From an uncultured Methanomassiliicoccaceae archaeon (GTDB taxonomy: Archaea; Thermoplasmatota; Thermoplasmata; Methanomassiliicoccales; Methanomethylophilaceae): a stretch of DNA of 64,000 nucleotides. A program made the translations under genes and the position numbers. The notes under the pieces were generated by a model. The model saw only the letters and a program-made list of their open reading frames with translations. It searched no databases and was not told where the DNA came from. The stretch spans positions 62,001-126,000 of the forward strand of contig CAJJJM010000001.1 of NCBI GenBank assembly GCA_905187815.1, read 5' to 3'. Each line of letters begins with the position of its first letter. The first letter of the stretch is position 1. Below are positions 41,509-50,221 of the stretch, piece after piece.

Positions 41509-42366
41509 ATGATAATCGTAGGCGGGTCTTCGTCCAGGGACCTGGCCAAGGAGATGGCCTCAATCCTGGGATGCAAGTACGTTCAGGCAGCTTCCACTAG
41601 ATTCCCCGACGGGGAGTGCTACACGAGGATAGACGAGGAGTCCCTCGACGACGACGTGGTCATCGTCCAGAACACCTATCCCAATGACAACCTCATCGAG
41701 ATGTTCCTCCTGCAGGACGCGGTCCACAGGATGGGCGCCAAGAAGGTCACTCTGGTCATCCCATACTTCGGATATGCCAGGCAGGACAGGGTGTTCAAGC
41801 CCGGAGAGCCGGAGTCCGCCAAGGTCATGTGCAAGCATCTCAACATGGGATGCGACAGGGTCATCACCATCGACATCCACAAGGAGGCCGTCCTGGACCA
41901 CTTCGACTGCCCCCATGTTGATCTCAAGGCCGCCTCCGTCATCGCCGACTACTTCAAGGACAGCAAGATCGACCTGGTCCTCTCGCCGGACATCGGTGCG
42001 GCGGGCCGCGCCAAGGATGTCGGGGAGAGGATGGGCGTGCCCTACGACCATCTCGAGAAGACCCGTCTCTCCGGGGTCGACGTGCGCATCGCACCTGCCA
42101 AGATGGACTGCACCGGCAAGAGGATCCTCATCGTGGACGACATGATCTCCACCGGAGGGACCATCATCGCCGCCGCCCAGGCGCTGAAGGACGCAGGGGC
42201 CGTCAGCGTCTCCGTCGCATGCACGCACGGCGTGTTCGTGAACAACGCACTGGAGAGGCTCACCGGCAGCTTCCTGGACAACGTCCTCTGCTGCAACACC
42301 CTGGACAACGAGGTCTCCCACATCTCCGTCGCCGGCATCATCGCCGACGCCATCAGGAAGGGATGA
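41509..42366 (+). CDS. prs: Ribose-phosphate pyrophosphokinase
   Basis: A 285-residue enzyme making PRPP from ribose 5-phosphate and ATP for nucleotide, His and Trp synthesis. RFPDGECYTRI near residue 31, PYFGYARQDRVFKPGEP near residue 86, and the PRPP loop IVDDMISTGGTI near residue 209 are canonical. It is the shorter archaeal form. The start is supported by the upstream TATA box. ProS follows after 4 bases. Confidence 0.95.
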   Translation: MIIVGGSSSRDLAKEMASILGCKYVQAASTRFPDGECYTRIDEESLDDDVVIVQNTYPNDNLIEMFLLQDAVHRMGAKKVTLVIPYFGYARQDRVFKPGEPESAKVMCKHLNMGCDRVITIDIHKEAVLDHFDCPHVDLKAASVIADYFKDSKIDLVLSPDIGAAGRAKDVGERMGVPYDHLEKTRLSGVDVRIAPAKMDCTGKRILIVDDMISTGGTIIAAAQALKDAGAVSVSVACTHGVFVNNALERLTGSFLDNVLCCNTLDNEVSHISVAGIIADAIRKG

Positions 42367-42370
42367 GCAG

Positions 42371-43774
42371 ATGACGATGAAGGAGGATAACTTCGCGGAC
42401 TGGTACCTCGACATCGTCGAGAAGGCCAACCTCTCCGACAAGAGGTACCCGATCAAGGGGATGAACGTCTGGACCCCCTACGGGTGGAAGATCATGAGGC
42501 AGATCGACACCTACATCCGCCAGGAGTTCGACGCCACCGACCACGACGAGGTCTGCTTCCCCCTGATGATCCCGGAGGACCAGTTCGCCAAGGAGAAGGA
42601 CCACATCAAAGGCTTCGACGAGGAGGTCTACTGGGTCACCCATGCCGGACTGAACGAGCTCGACGTCAGGCTCGTGGTCAGGCCCACGTCCGAGACCGCG
42701 ATGTACCCCATGTTCGCTCTGTGGATCAGGTCCCACCAGGACCTGCCCCTGAAGACGTACCAGATCGTCAACACGTTCAGGTACGAGACCAAGCAGACCC
42801 GCCCGTTCATCAGGGTCCGTGAGATCCACTTCTTCGAGTCGCACACATGCCACGTCTCCGAGGAGGACGCCCAGTGCCAGATCGAGGAGGATATCCAGAT
42901 CCTTGAGAGGATCGCCAAGCAGATCTGCCTTCCGTACATGCTCTGCATACGCACCGACTGGGACAAGTTCCCCGGTGCCCACTACACTGTGGGGATAGAC
43001 ACATCCATGCCCAACGGGAGGACGCTGCAGATGGGGTCCATCCACCACTACCGCACCAACTTCTCCATCCCCTACGACATAACGTACGAGGACGAGAACG
43101 GGGAGCACAAGCACGTCCACCAGACCACGTTCGGCATGAGCGAGCGTCTCGTCGGAGCGCTCATCGGGGTGCACGGCGACGACCAGGGCCTGGTCCTGCC
43201 GCCCGGAATCGCTCCCTACCAGGTCGTCCTCATCCCGATCGTCTCCAAGAAGACCACCGTGGACGTCATGGGGGCCGCGAGGGAGACGGCCAAGGTGCTG
43301 GCCGACGCAGGCATCAGGGTCAAGCTGGACGACAGCGACGCCCGCCCCGGCAACAAGTATTACGAGTGGGAGATGAAGGGTGTGCCCCTCCGTCTGGAGC
43401 TGGGAGGCCGCGACATCGAGAACGGCGTGGTCGCCTTTGCCAGGAGGGACACGGGCGACAAGGGCACCATCGACGCCAAGGACCTGGTCCCCGGCGTGAG
43501 GATGCTCCTCGACGCCATCTCCGAGGACATGCTCGCCAAGGCAGAGGAGGTCCAGAGGTCCAGGATCGCGGAGATCGACTCCATGGAGGACATCCCCCAG
43601 GACAAGATCCTCAGGCTCGGCTGGTGCGGATGCCCCGAGTGCGGTCACAAGTTCGAGGACACGACCGAGTTCAAGATCCTCGGGTTCCCCTACCATCCCG
43701 AACCCTATTCCGGCAAGTGCATCGTCTGCGGCAAGCCCGTGGACAAGGCGGCCTACGCCGCCCACACGATGTGA
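42371..43774 (+). CDS. proS: Prolyl-tRNA synthetase (archaeal/eukaryal type)
   Basis: A 467-residue class II synthetase charging tRNA-Pro. Motif 2 is in RPTSETAMYPMFALWIRSH and RYETKQTRPFIRVREIHFFESHT (residues about 100-165); motif 3 lies near residue 255 (GMSERLVGALIGVHGDDQG). The C-terminal zinc domain of the archaeal type has CGCPECGH and CIVCGK. It lacks the bacterial editing insertion. The start follows GGATGAGC. Confidence 0.96.
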   Translation: MTMKEDNFADWYLDIVEKANLSDKRYPIKGMNVWTPYGWKIMRQIDTYIRQEFDATDHDEVCFPLMIPEDQFAKEKDHIKGFDEEVYWVTHAGLNELDVRLVVRPTSETAMYPMFALWIRSHQDLPLKTYQIVNTFRYETKQTRPFIRVREIHFFESHTCHVSEEDAQCQIEEDIQILERIAKQICLPYMLCIRTDWDKFPGAHYTVGIDTSMPNGRTLQMGSIHHYRTNFSIPYDITYEDENGEHKHVHQTTFGMSERLVGALIGVHGDDQGLVLPPGIAPYQVVLIPIVSKKTTVDVMGAARETAKVLADAGIRVKLDDSDARPGNKYYEWEMKGVPLRLELGGRDIENGVVAFARRDTGDKGTIDAKDLVPGVRMLLDAISEDMLAKAEEVQRSRIAEIDSMEDIPQDKILRLGWCGCPECGHKFEDTTEFKILGFPYHPEPYSGKCIVCGKPVDKAAYAAHTM

Positions 43775-43790
43775 GTAAACGAGTTATCCA

Positions 43791-43820
43791 GGAGGGGCCC
43801 TGTGGGATCCGGGCCCCTCC
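43791..43820. terminator. Strong hairpin between proS and the DUF1638 gene
   Basis: GGAGGGGCCC (43791-43800) pairs perfectly with GGGCCCCTCC (43811-43820) across a 10-base loop. It lies in the short convergent gap and could stop transcription from both sides. Confidence 0.6.
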
Positions 43821-43829
43821 GTCCCATCA

Positions 43830-44663
43830 TCAGGACCTGGCGGCGACCCTGTCCAGGTTGTTCTTCGATTCCCTGTAGATCCTCTCCATCGGACCCGTGT
43901 CTATGTAGCTCGGGTCTGCCTGCAGGATCTTGAGGTCCAGGGAGTCGCACATCTCCTTCGTAGCCCTGTCGAACTCGTCCCTGGGCTCGAGGTGGTTGTC
44001 TATCTGGACCGCGTTCTCGTACCCGCACATGTGGAACAGGGCCCTCATCTTCTCCTCCCTCGTGTCCCCCGGGAAGACGTCCATCCCCTTCGCCATCTCG
44101 GAGGCTCCGAGGAAGTCCTGCCAGTTGGTGGCGACGGCGGGTGTCGCCAGGAGGACCCCGGTGAACTCCTTGATCAGTCTGAGGTAGCCGTCCAGCCCTC
44201 CGACCGAGACACCTACGCAGTCATCGCAAACGCGGCCCTTGCAGTCCCTGAACACCTCTATCGGGAAATCCACATGCTCCTTCCCCCACTCTGTGAGGTC
44301 CCAGCCGTAGTTGCCGCACATGCCGTAGTACATAGCCACGGCGTCCACCCTCCCTTGGATCATCACGAGCTCGTTCTCCAGGTCCTCCATGAGCACCTTG
44401 GGTTCCGCGTGGAGTCCCAGATCCTTCATCTTTATTACGACGTTGAACCTGCTCCTGTCGATCCGGTTCTCGCAGTTCATGAACTCGAACTCGCCCATCG
44501 TGGTGAACGGGACCCCGTAGTACTCCAGCTTCCTCTTGAGGCTCCCGTTGTACGGGTTGTCGAGCACGTACACCGTTTTCTCCTCCGGATCCGTGGACAG
44601 GCTGTGTATCAGCTCGTCCTCCAGCATCGGACATGCTATCACGCCGAGAATTCCCTTGGTCAT
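43830..44663 (-). CDS. DUF1638 protein
   Basis: A 277-residue cytoplasmic protein of the DUF1638 family, often encoded near methylamine or methanol methyltransferase genes in methanogens; function unknown. It has ACPMLEDELIHSL at the N-terminus, YYGMCGNYGWDL near residue 110, and a CKGRVCDDC cysteine cluster near residue 135 that may bind a metal or cofactor. GVLLATPAVATNWQDFLG follows. A TATA box (TTTTTAAC on the plus strand, 44686-44693) is about 27 bases before ATG 44663, favouring that start over ATG 44672. Confidence 0.8.
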   Translation of the reverse strand: MTKGILGVIACPMLEDELIHSLSTDPEEKTVYVLDNPYNGSLKRKLEYYGVPFTTMGEFEFMNCENRIDRSRFNVVIKMKDLGLHAEPKVLMEDLENELVMIQGRVDAVAMYYGMCGNYGWDLTEWGKEHVDFPIEVFRDCKGRVCDDCVGVSVGGLDGYLRLIKEFTGVLLATPAVATNWQDFLGASEMAKGMDVFPGDTREEKMRALFHMCGYENAVQIDNHLEPRDEFDRATKEMCDSLDLKILQADPSYIDTGPMERIYRESKNNLDRVAARS

Positions 44664-44727
44664 GGATGTCATATCGCCTGAGCCCTTTTTAACTCGGGCA
44701 GTTCCCCCGTTGGAACCGGGCGACAAC

Positions 44728-44736
44728 CAATTAAAC
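44728..44736 (+). promoter_or_regulatory. TATA box for the TrmI gene
   Basis: CAATTAAAC is centred about 26 bases before ATG 44758, predicting a leaderless mRNA. The divergent DUF1638 gene has a separate box at 44686-44693. Confidence 0.5.
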
Positions 44737-44757
44737 GGACAGCCTGTACGGGCGCGC

Positions 44758-45531
44758 ATGGCATTCCAAGAGGGCGAGACGGTCTATCTCGAGGACGCGA
44801 ACGGCAAGAGGGTCTGGGTCAAGGTGGCCTACGGCATGGTGAAAGTCCAGTCGCTGGGCGCCATCGACGGCTCCAGGTTCAAGGACCTGGACGACGGGGA
44901 CGGGCTCACGATAGTCGGAAGGCAGTACACGGTGTTCCGTCCCGGGGTCACGGAGCTCATGGAGTCCCTGGAGAGGGGGGCCCAGATCATCTCGGCCAAG
45001 GATGCGGCGACCATACTGATGCACTGCGATGTCAAGTGCGGCGATAAAGTCATCGAGGTCGGCGCCGGGTCCGGCGGCCTCACAACCGCCCTTCTCCACG
45101 CGGTCGCCCCGGAGGGGCGCGTGCACACGCTCGAGCTCAAGGAGGAGAACGCCCATCGCGCCGGAAGGAACGTCGCCAGGGTCGGTCTCGACAAGCATTG
45201 GTCCTATGCGATCGGTGACGCGAGGGAGATGGATCCCGGGGTGGATTGGAAGGCTGACGTGCTCACGATGGACATGCCGGACCCGTGGCTCGCCGTGCCC
45301 AACCTCCAGGGGAGCCTCCGCGCCGGCGGAAGGCTGTGTGCGTACGTCCCGAACATGAATCAGGTCGAGTCCACGGTCGTCGCCCTGAGGGAGATGGGCT
45401 ACTCGGATGTCCACGCTCTTGAGAACATACAGCGCTATCTCGAGGTCCATCCCGGAGGGGTCAGGCCATCCTTCGACACCCTCGGCCACACCGGTTATCT
45501 GGTGTTCGCGAGGAAGAGGTCGGGCATCTGA
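44758..45531 (+). CDS. trmI: tRNA (adenine-N1)-methyltransferase, TrmI-like
   Basis: A 257-residue SAM-dependent enzyme that makes m1A at positions 57/58 of tRNA. The N-terminal beta domain (residues 1-75) is followed by a Rossmann fold with VIEVGAGSGGLTTAL near residue 98, the acidic LELKEEN near residue 122, and the catalytic MDMPDPW near residue 178. Length and order match archaeal TrmI. It converges with the MerR gene, with a 3-base gap. Confidence 0.92.
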   Translation: MAFQEGETVYLEDANGKRVWVKVAYGMVKVQSLGAIDGSRFKDLDDGDGLTIVGRQYTVFRPGVTELMESLERGAQIISAKDAATILMHCDVKCGDKVIEVGAGSGGLTTALLHAVAPEGRVHTLELKEENAHRAGRNVARVGLDKHWSYAIGDAREMDPGVDWKADVLTMDMPDPWLAVPNLQGSLRAGGRLCAYVPNMNQVESTVVALREMGYSDVHALENIQRYLEVHPGGVRPSFDTLGHTGYLVFARKRSGI

Positions 45532-45534
45532 CGG

Positions 45535-45930
45535 TCAGAGCGGGTAGTTGGGGTCATCCCAGCTCAGTATGCCCGTCTCCACGGCCCTCTCATAGCAGAA
45601 TATCTTGTGGTTCAGGAGCTTCAGCGCCTTCTCCAGGGCCGCCTGCTGCTGGAGGAGCTCGTCCTTCTTCCTCTGCATGAGGGCGAGCCTGTCGGGGATC
45701 GTCCCGTCGCCGAGGGCGTAGAGCCTGTTGTACTCGACGATCTCCTCTACGGAGAATCCGGCGGCCTTGAGGCACTGTGCGAACTCGATGGCCTTGCAGT
45801 CGTCCTCGCTGTAGTCGCGGATGTGCCCGTTGCCCCTCTTTATGGCGGGGATGACCCCCTCGCGCTCGTAGTAGCGCAGGGTGTCCTGGGGTATACCGTA
45901 CTTCTCGCTGACTTCCGCAATCTTCATCAT
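45535..45930 (-). CDS. MerR family transcriptional regulator
   Basis: A 131-residue regulator of bacterial type. Residues 1-70 are the winged helix with IAEVSEKYGIPQDTLRYYEREGVIP and the wing GHIRDYSEDD; residues 75-115 form the dimerising coiled coil (RKKDELLQQQAALEKALKLL). The effector region at the end is short and has few Cys, which resembles the AdhR/NmlR group more than metal sensors. No target gene is adjacent on the same strand, so the regulon is unknown. Candidates for the TATA box lie at 45955-45964. Confidence 0.9.
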   Translation of the reverse strand: MMKIAEVSEKYGIPQDTLRYYEREGVIPAIKRGNGHIRDYSEDDCKAIEFAQCLKAAGFSVEEIVEYNRLYALGDGTIPDRLALMQRKKDELLQQQAALEKALKLLNHKIFCYERAVETGILSWDDPNYPL

Positions 45931-46118
45931 ATCACGCCTGGCGGTCGCAGTTGGATTAGATAATACTTATTTAAGGGTCTTGAGGCTTCGGCCCCATCCC
46001 GACGGGCCTTCCGGGGGTCCGGGGAGCACGTGATGGAGGCGGACTCGCAGGGGCAGCGATCCAGGATCGCATCCGGACCGCTGACACCTCCATTTCCACT
46101 AAACGATGTATTAAATAT

Positions 46119-46128
46119 GATGACCGTC
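46119..46128 (+). promoter_or_regulatory. TATA box upstream of tRNA-Lys and the RNA polymerase operon
   Basis: The ATTAAATATG region is centred about 38 bases before the tRNA 5' end. I see no separate box between the tRNA and rpoH, so both may share this promoter. Apart from promoter elements the 231 bases between the MerR gene and the tRNA hold nothing I recognise. Confidence 0.5.
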
Positions 46129-46161
46129 TCCACCCCAAATACAGCTTAAAAGCTATCCATT

Positions 46162-46235
46162 GGGCCTGTAGCTCAGCTAGGTAGAGCATCTGACTTTTAA
46201 TCAGGTGGTCAAGGGTTCGAATCCCTTCAGGCCCG
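46162..46235 (+). tRNA. tRNA-Lys (anticodon TTT)
   Basis: A complete cloverleaf with acceptor GGGCCTG/CAGGCCC, discriminator G, an ATCTGA/TCAGGT anticodon arm with loop CTTTTAA, and the T arm AGGG TTCGAAT CCCT. The anticodon TTT reads AAA and AAG. No intron and no encoded CCA. It differs from the minus-strand tRNA-Lys(CTT) at 35266 only in the anticodon arm and variable loop. It lies 112 bases before rpoH. Confidence 0.97.
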
Positions 46236-46347
46236 CCATGGACTTCATGAGCGATCGAACGGCAGATCAAGTATGAGGAAGGCATGCAGGGCATTTCTCG
46301 AAAACTGATTTCCAGCTGACCGGGCTGGGCAAAAGTAGGTGAATCAC

Positions 46348-46614
46348 TTGGCAGCAGAAAACATCTCGTTCAACGTACTCAAGCACGTCCTCGTGCCTGA
46401 GCACCACCTCCTGTCCGAGGAGGAGGCTGCGGAGGTCCTCTCCAGGAAGAAGATGACCCCCGACCAGCTCCCCAAGATCAGGAAGAGCGATCCGGGAATC
46501 AAAGTACTGGAGAGCATCCATGGACCCATCGACGAGGGCCGTGTGGTGAAAATCGTCAGGAAGAGCGAAACCGCCGAGGAGTTTGTGGCGTACAGGCTCG
46601 TAATAAGGGGGTAA
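46348..46614 (+). CDS. rpoH: RNA polymerase subunit H
   Basis: An 88-residue archaeal RpoH (equivalent of the C-terminal part of eukaryotic Rpb5). It contains the canonical [31 protein letters not shown] and the C-terminal EFVAYRLVI. The start is a TTG at 46348 with AGGTGA 5 bases before it; a GTG three codons upstream overlaps that ribosome site and is less likely. It heads the polymerase operon, 4 bases before rpoB. Confidence 0.93.
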   Translation: MAAENISFNVLKHVLVPEHHLLSEEEAAEVLSRKKMTPDQLPKIRKSDPGIKVLESIHGPIDEGRVVKIVRKSETAEEFVAYRLVIRG

Positions 46615-46618
46615 ACAA

Positions 46619-49600
46619 TTGAGGGATCTAGTCAAACTGTACTTCTCCGAGCGCAACATCGTCAACCACCACACTTCCTCGTTCAACGATTTCCTCGCCA
46701 CCGCCGACAACCCCAACAGCAGGATGCAGAGGATCGTCGACGACATCAGGGTCCCCACCGACGACGCCGAGAGGGGGATCATCAAGCTGGACCCGGAGAG
46801 GACCGGCGGAAGGAACATCGAGATCCACATCGGAAGGAAGAGGGACGAGGAGGGCAACATCGACCTCCAGGCCAAGCCCACCATCCGCATAGAGGAGCCC
46901 AAGGTCATGGAGGCCAACGGGTACAGCCACGAGCTCACCCCCATGGAGGCCAGGCTCAGGAACCTCAACTACATGTCACCGGTCTATGTGAGGTTCGAGG
47001 TCTACGAGGACGGCATCGAGAAGGAGATGCCCGAGAGCGAGAAATGGATCCACGTCGGGGACCTCCCGATGATGGTCAAATCCAAAGGCTGCAACCTCAA
47101 CCGCGAGGTCATCGAGAGGCACCTCGAGCGCACACTCACCGACGCCGAGTACCTCGACGAGCTCGTGAAGCAGAAGGAGGACCCCAGGGAGCCCGGTGGA
47201 TACTTCATCATCGGCGGAACCGAGAGGGTCCTGATCACGCTTGAGGACCTGGCCCCCAACAGGGTCATGGTCGAGTACAACGAGAAGTACGGTGCCGCCG
47301 TCGAGGTCGCCAAGGTGTTCTCCCAGAAGGACGGATACCGCGCCCTTACCCTCGTTGAGAAGAAGAAGGACGGCATGGTCATGGTCTCCGTGCCCGTCGC
47401 CTCCGGTTCCATCCCGCTCATCGCCCTGATGAAGGCGCTGGGGATGGAGTCCGATGAGGAGATCTTCGAGACCATCGTCTCCGACGAGGCGATGGCCAAC
47501 ATCGTCTACGCCAACATCGAGTCCTCTTTCGACAAGAAGACCTACGCCCCCAACGGGTACCACACCAAGGAGGACGCCATCCTGTTCCTCGAGAGGAACT
47601 TCGCCGCCGGTCAGGCGAAGGAGTACAGGACCAAGAAGGTCGAGAGCATCCTCGACAGGTCGCTGCTGCCGCACCTCGGGGACACCGAGGCCGACCGTAT
47701 GAAGAAGGCGATCTTCCTCGGGCGCATCGCCCGCTCCGTCCTGGAGCTGTCCCTCGGGAAGAGGAAGGAGGACGACAAGGACCACTACGCCAACAAGAGG
47801 CTCAAGCTGTCCGGCGATCTCATGGAGGATCTGTTCAGGACCAGCTTCAGCAGCCTCATGAAGGACCTGAAGTACCAGCTGGAGAGAAACTGGGGAAGGA
47901 AGAAGAGCGAGATGAACATCGCATCCTCTATCCGTCCCGACCTGCTCACGCACAAGCTGCTCCACGCCCTTGCCACAGGAAACTGGGTCGGAGGCCGCGC
48001 AGGAGTCTCCCAGCTGCTCGACAGGACCTCCAACCTGTCCGCGATGTCCCACCTCAGGAGGATCACATCCTCACTCACGAGGTCCCAGCCCCACTTCGAG
48101 GCTCGTGACCTGCACCCGACCCAGTGGGGAAGGCTCTGCCCCTCCGAGACCCCCGAGGGTCAGAACTGCGGTCTGGTGAAGAACGCCGCCCTCATCATCG
48201 ATGTCTCCGAGGGATTCCCCGAGAACGACATCAAGTGGATGCTCAGGGAGCTCGACATCGAGTCCGTCAAATCCGGAAACGGAACGCGTGTCTATGTGAA
48301 CGGTGACCTGGTCGGAGTCCACTCCGACGCTGCCAAGCTGGTCAGCGAGATCAGGGAGCGCAGGAGGTGCGGACTCATCTCCAACGAGATCAACATCCGC
48401 CACGACGAGGAGATGGGCGAGGTCATCATCAACTGCGACGAGGGCCGTCTCAGAAGGCCCCTGCTCATCGTCAAGAACGGCAGGCTCATGATCACAAGGA
48501 GGCACATCGAGGGAATCCGCGACGGCAAGGTCAAGTGGAACGACCTGTTCCGCGAGGGAATCATCGAGTGGCTCGACGCAGAGGAGGAGGAGGACGCGCT
48601 CGTCCTTGTGGACGCCTACGACACCCCCAAGAGGTGCCCCTGCTGCAACCACGCCCTCTCCCCGATGGACGCCGACTGGATGAACCCCGGCAAGGACGGG
48701 GACTGCGTCCTGCACTGCAAGTGGTGCGGCGAGGACTTCACCGTCCCCAGCAAGATCGAGCCCAAGTACACCCACATGGAGGTCGACCCCATGGTCATCC
48801 TGGGTGTCGCGTCTGGAATCGTTCCGTATCCGGAGCACAACTCCGCGCCCCGTGTCACCATGGGTGCGGGTATGGGTAAGCAGGCCCTGGGAATCCCCAC
48901 CGCCAACTACAGAATAAGGCCCGACACCAGGGGCCACCTGATGCAGTACCCCCAGGTCCCGATGGTCCAGACCCAGACCATGCAGTTCATGGGCTACAGC
49001 CACAGGCCTGCCGGTCAGAACTTCTGCATCGCGGTCCTCTCCTTCCACGGATACAACATCGAGGATGCGCTCGTCATGAACAAGAGCTCCGTCCAGCGCG
49101 GTCTCGGAAGGTCCACCTTCATGAGGTCCTACCGCGCGGAGGAGCGCCGCTATCCCGGAGGACAGGAGGACCACTTCGAGATCCCCTCGCCCGACATCAT
49201 GGGTGCCCGCGCCGACCTGGCGTACGCATCCCTCGGAGAGGACGGTCTCATCTCGCCCGAGAGCGCGGTCACCGGTTCCGACGTCCTCATCGGTAAGACG
49301 TCCCCGCCCAGGTTCCTGGAGGAGGAGACGGACTTCCTCACGCCCCAGAAGAGGAGGGAGACATCCGTCACCGTCAGGCCCGGGGAGAAGGGATACGTCG
49401 ATTCCGTCATGATCACGGAGTCCGAGAACGGATCCAGGCTCGTCCGCGTGAAGGTCAGGGACGAGAGGATCCCCGAGCTGGGCGACAAGTTCTGCTCCAG
49501 GTTCGGACAGAAGGGAGTCGTCGGAAGGCTCGTCGACCAGTGCGACATGCCCTTCACCGCCGACGGAGTGACCCCCGACCTCGTCGTCAACCCCCACGGT

Positions 49601-50221
49601 ATCCCGTCCCGTATGACCATCGGGCACGTGCTCGAGATGATTGCAGGCAAGGTAGGTTCCATGGAGGGACGCATCATCGACGGTACCGCGTTCTCCGGAG
49701 AGAACGAGGAGTCCATCCGCGACGGTCTCGTCAGGAACGGGTTCAGCAGGTCCGGAAAGGAGGTCATGTACGACGGAAGGACCGGACGCATGATCCAGGC
49801 CGAGGTCTACACAGGTGTCATCTTCTACGAGAAGCTGCACCACATGGTCAGCGGAAAGATGCACGTCAGGTCCAGGGGACCGGTCCAGATCCTCACCAGG
49901 CAGCCGACCGAGGGACGTTCCAGGCAGGGAGGTCTCAGGTTCGGAGAGATGGAGAGGGACTGTCTGATCGGTCACGGGGCCGCCATGGTCATCAAGGACA
50001 GGCTCCTGGACGAGTCCGACGGAACCCAGCAGTACATCTGCGGCAACCCCAAGTGCGGGCACATCGCCATCATGGACAGGCACGGGTCGCTGTACTGCCC
50101 GGTGTGCAAGAACAACACCAACATCTACCTCGTACAGACTTCGTACGCGTTCAAACTCCTCATGGATGAGCTCCTGTCGCTTGGTGTCGCCATGAGGCTT
50201 CAGCTGGAGGACCTGAGATGA
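46619..50221 (+). CDS. rpoB: RNA polymerase subunit B (unsplit)
   Basis: A 1200-residue catalytic subunit in one gene, combining what most methanogens encode as B'' and B'. [37 protein letters not shown] near residue 490 is the fork region; [15 protein letters not shown] and the FSSRFGQKG-like CSRFGQKG follow; the C-terminal zinc site is CGNPKCGH...CPVC near residue 1140. Residues about 673-703 carry an extra Cys4 knuckle (CPCC and CKWC) inserted before the [21 protein letters not shown] segment. The TTG start follows GGGGG. It overlaps rpoA1 by 4 bases. Confidence 0.97.
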   Translation: MRDLVKLYFSERNIVNHHTSSFNDFLATADNPNSRMQRIVDDIRVPTDDAERGIIKLDPERTGGRNIEIHIGRKRDEEGNIDLQAKPTIRIEEPKVMEANGYSHELTPMEARLRNLNYMSPVYVRFEVYEDGIEKEMPESEKWIHVGDLPMMVKSKGCNLNREVIERHLERTLTDAEYLDELVKQKEDPREPGGYFIIGGTERVLITLEDLAPNRVMVEYNEKYGAAVEVAKVFSQKDGYRALTLVEKKKDGMVMVSVPVASGSIPLIALMKALGMESDEEIFETIVSDEAMANIVYANIESSFDKKTYAPNGYHTKEDAILFLERNFAAGQAKEYRTKKVESILDRSLLPHLGDTEADRMKKAIFLGRIARSVLELSLGKRKEDDKDHYANKRLKLSGDLMEDLFRTSFSSLMKDLKYQLERNWGRKKSEMNIASSIRPDLLTHKLLHALATGNWVGGRAGVSQLLDRTSNLSAMSHLRRITSSLTRSQPHFEARDLHPTQWGRLCPSETPEGQNCGLVKNAALIIDVSEGFPENDIKWMLRELDIESVKSGNGTRVYVNGDLVGVHSDAAKLVSEIRERRRCGLISNEINIRHDEEMGEVIINCDEGRLRRPLLIVKNGRLMITRRHIEGIRDGKVKWNDLFREGIIEWLDAEEEEDALVLVDAYDTPKRCPCCNHALSPMDADWMNPGKDGDCVLHCKWCGEDFTVPSKIEPKYTHMEVDPMVILGVASGIVPYPEHNSAPRVTMGAGMGKQALGIPTANYRIRPDTRGHLMQYPQVPMVQTQTMQFMGYSHRPAGQNFCIAVLSFHGYNIEDALVMNKSSVQRGLGRSTFMRSYRAEERRYPGGQEDHFEIPSPDIMGARADLAYASLGEDGLISPESAVTGSDVLIGKTSPPRFLEEETDFLTPQKRRETSVTVRPGEKGYVDSVMITESENGSRLVRVKVRDERIPELGDKFCSRFGQKGVVGRLVDQCDMPFTADGVTPDLVVNPHGIPSRMTIGHVLEMIAGKVGSMEGRIIDGTAFSGENEESIRDGLVRNGFSRSGKEVMYDGRTGRMIQAEVYTGVIFYEKLHHMVSGKMHVRSRGPVQILTRQPTEGRSRQGGLRFGEMERDCLIGHGAAMVIKDRLLDESDGTQQYICGNPKCGHIAIMDRHGSLYCPVCKNNTNIYLVQTSYAFKLLMDELLSLGVAMRLQLEDLR

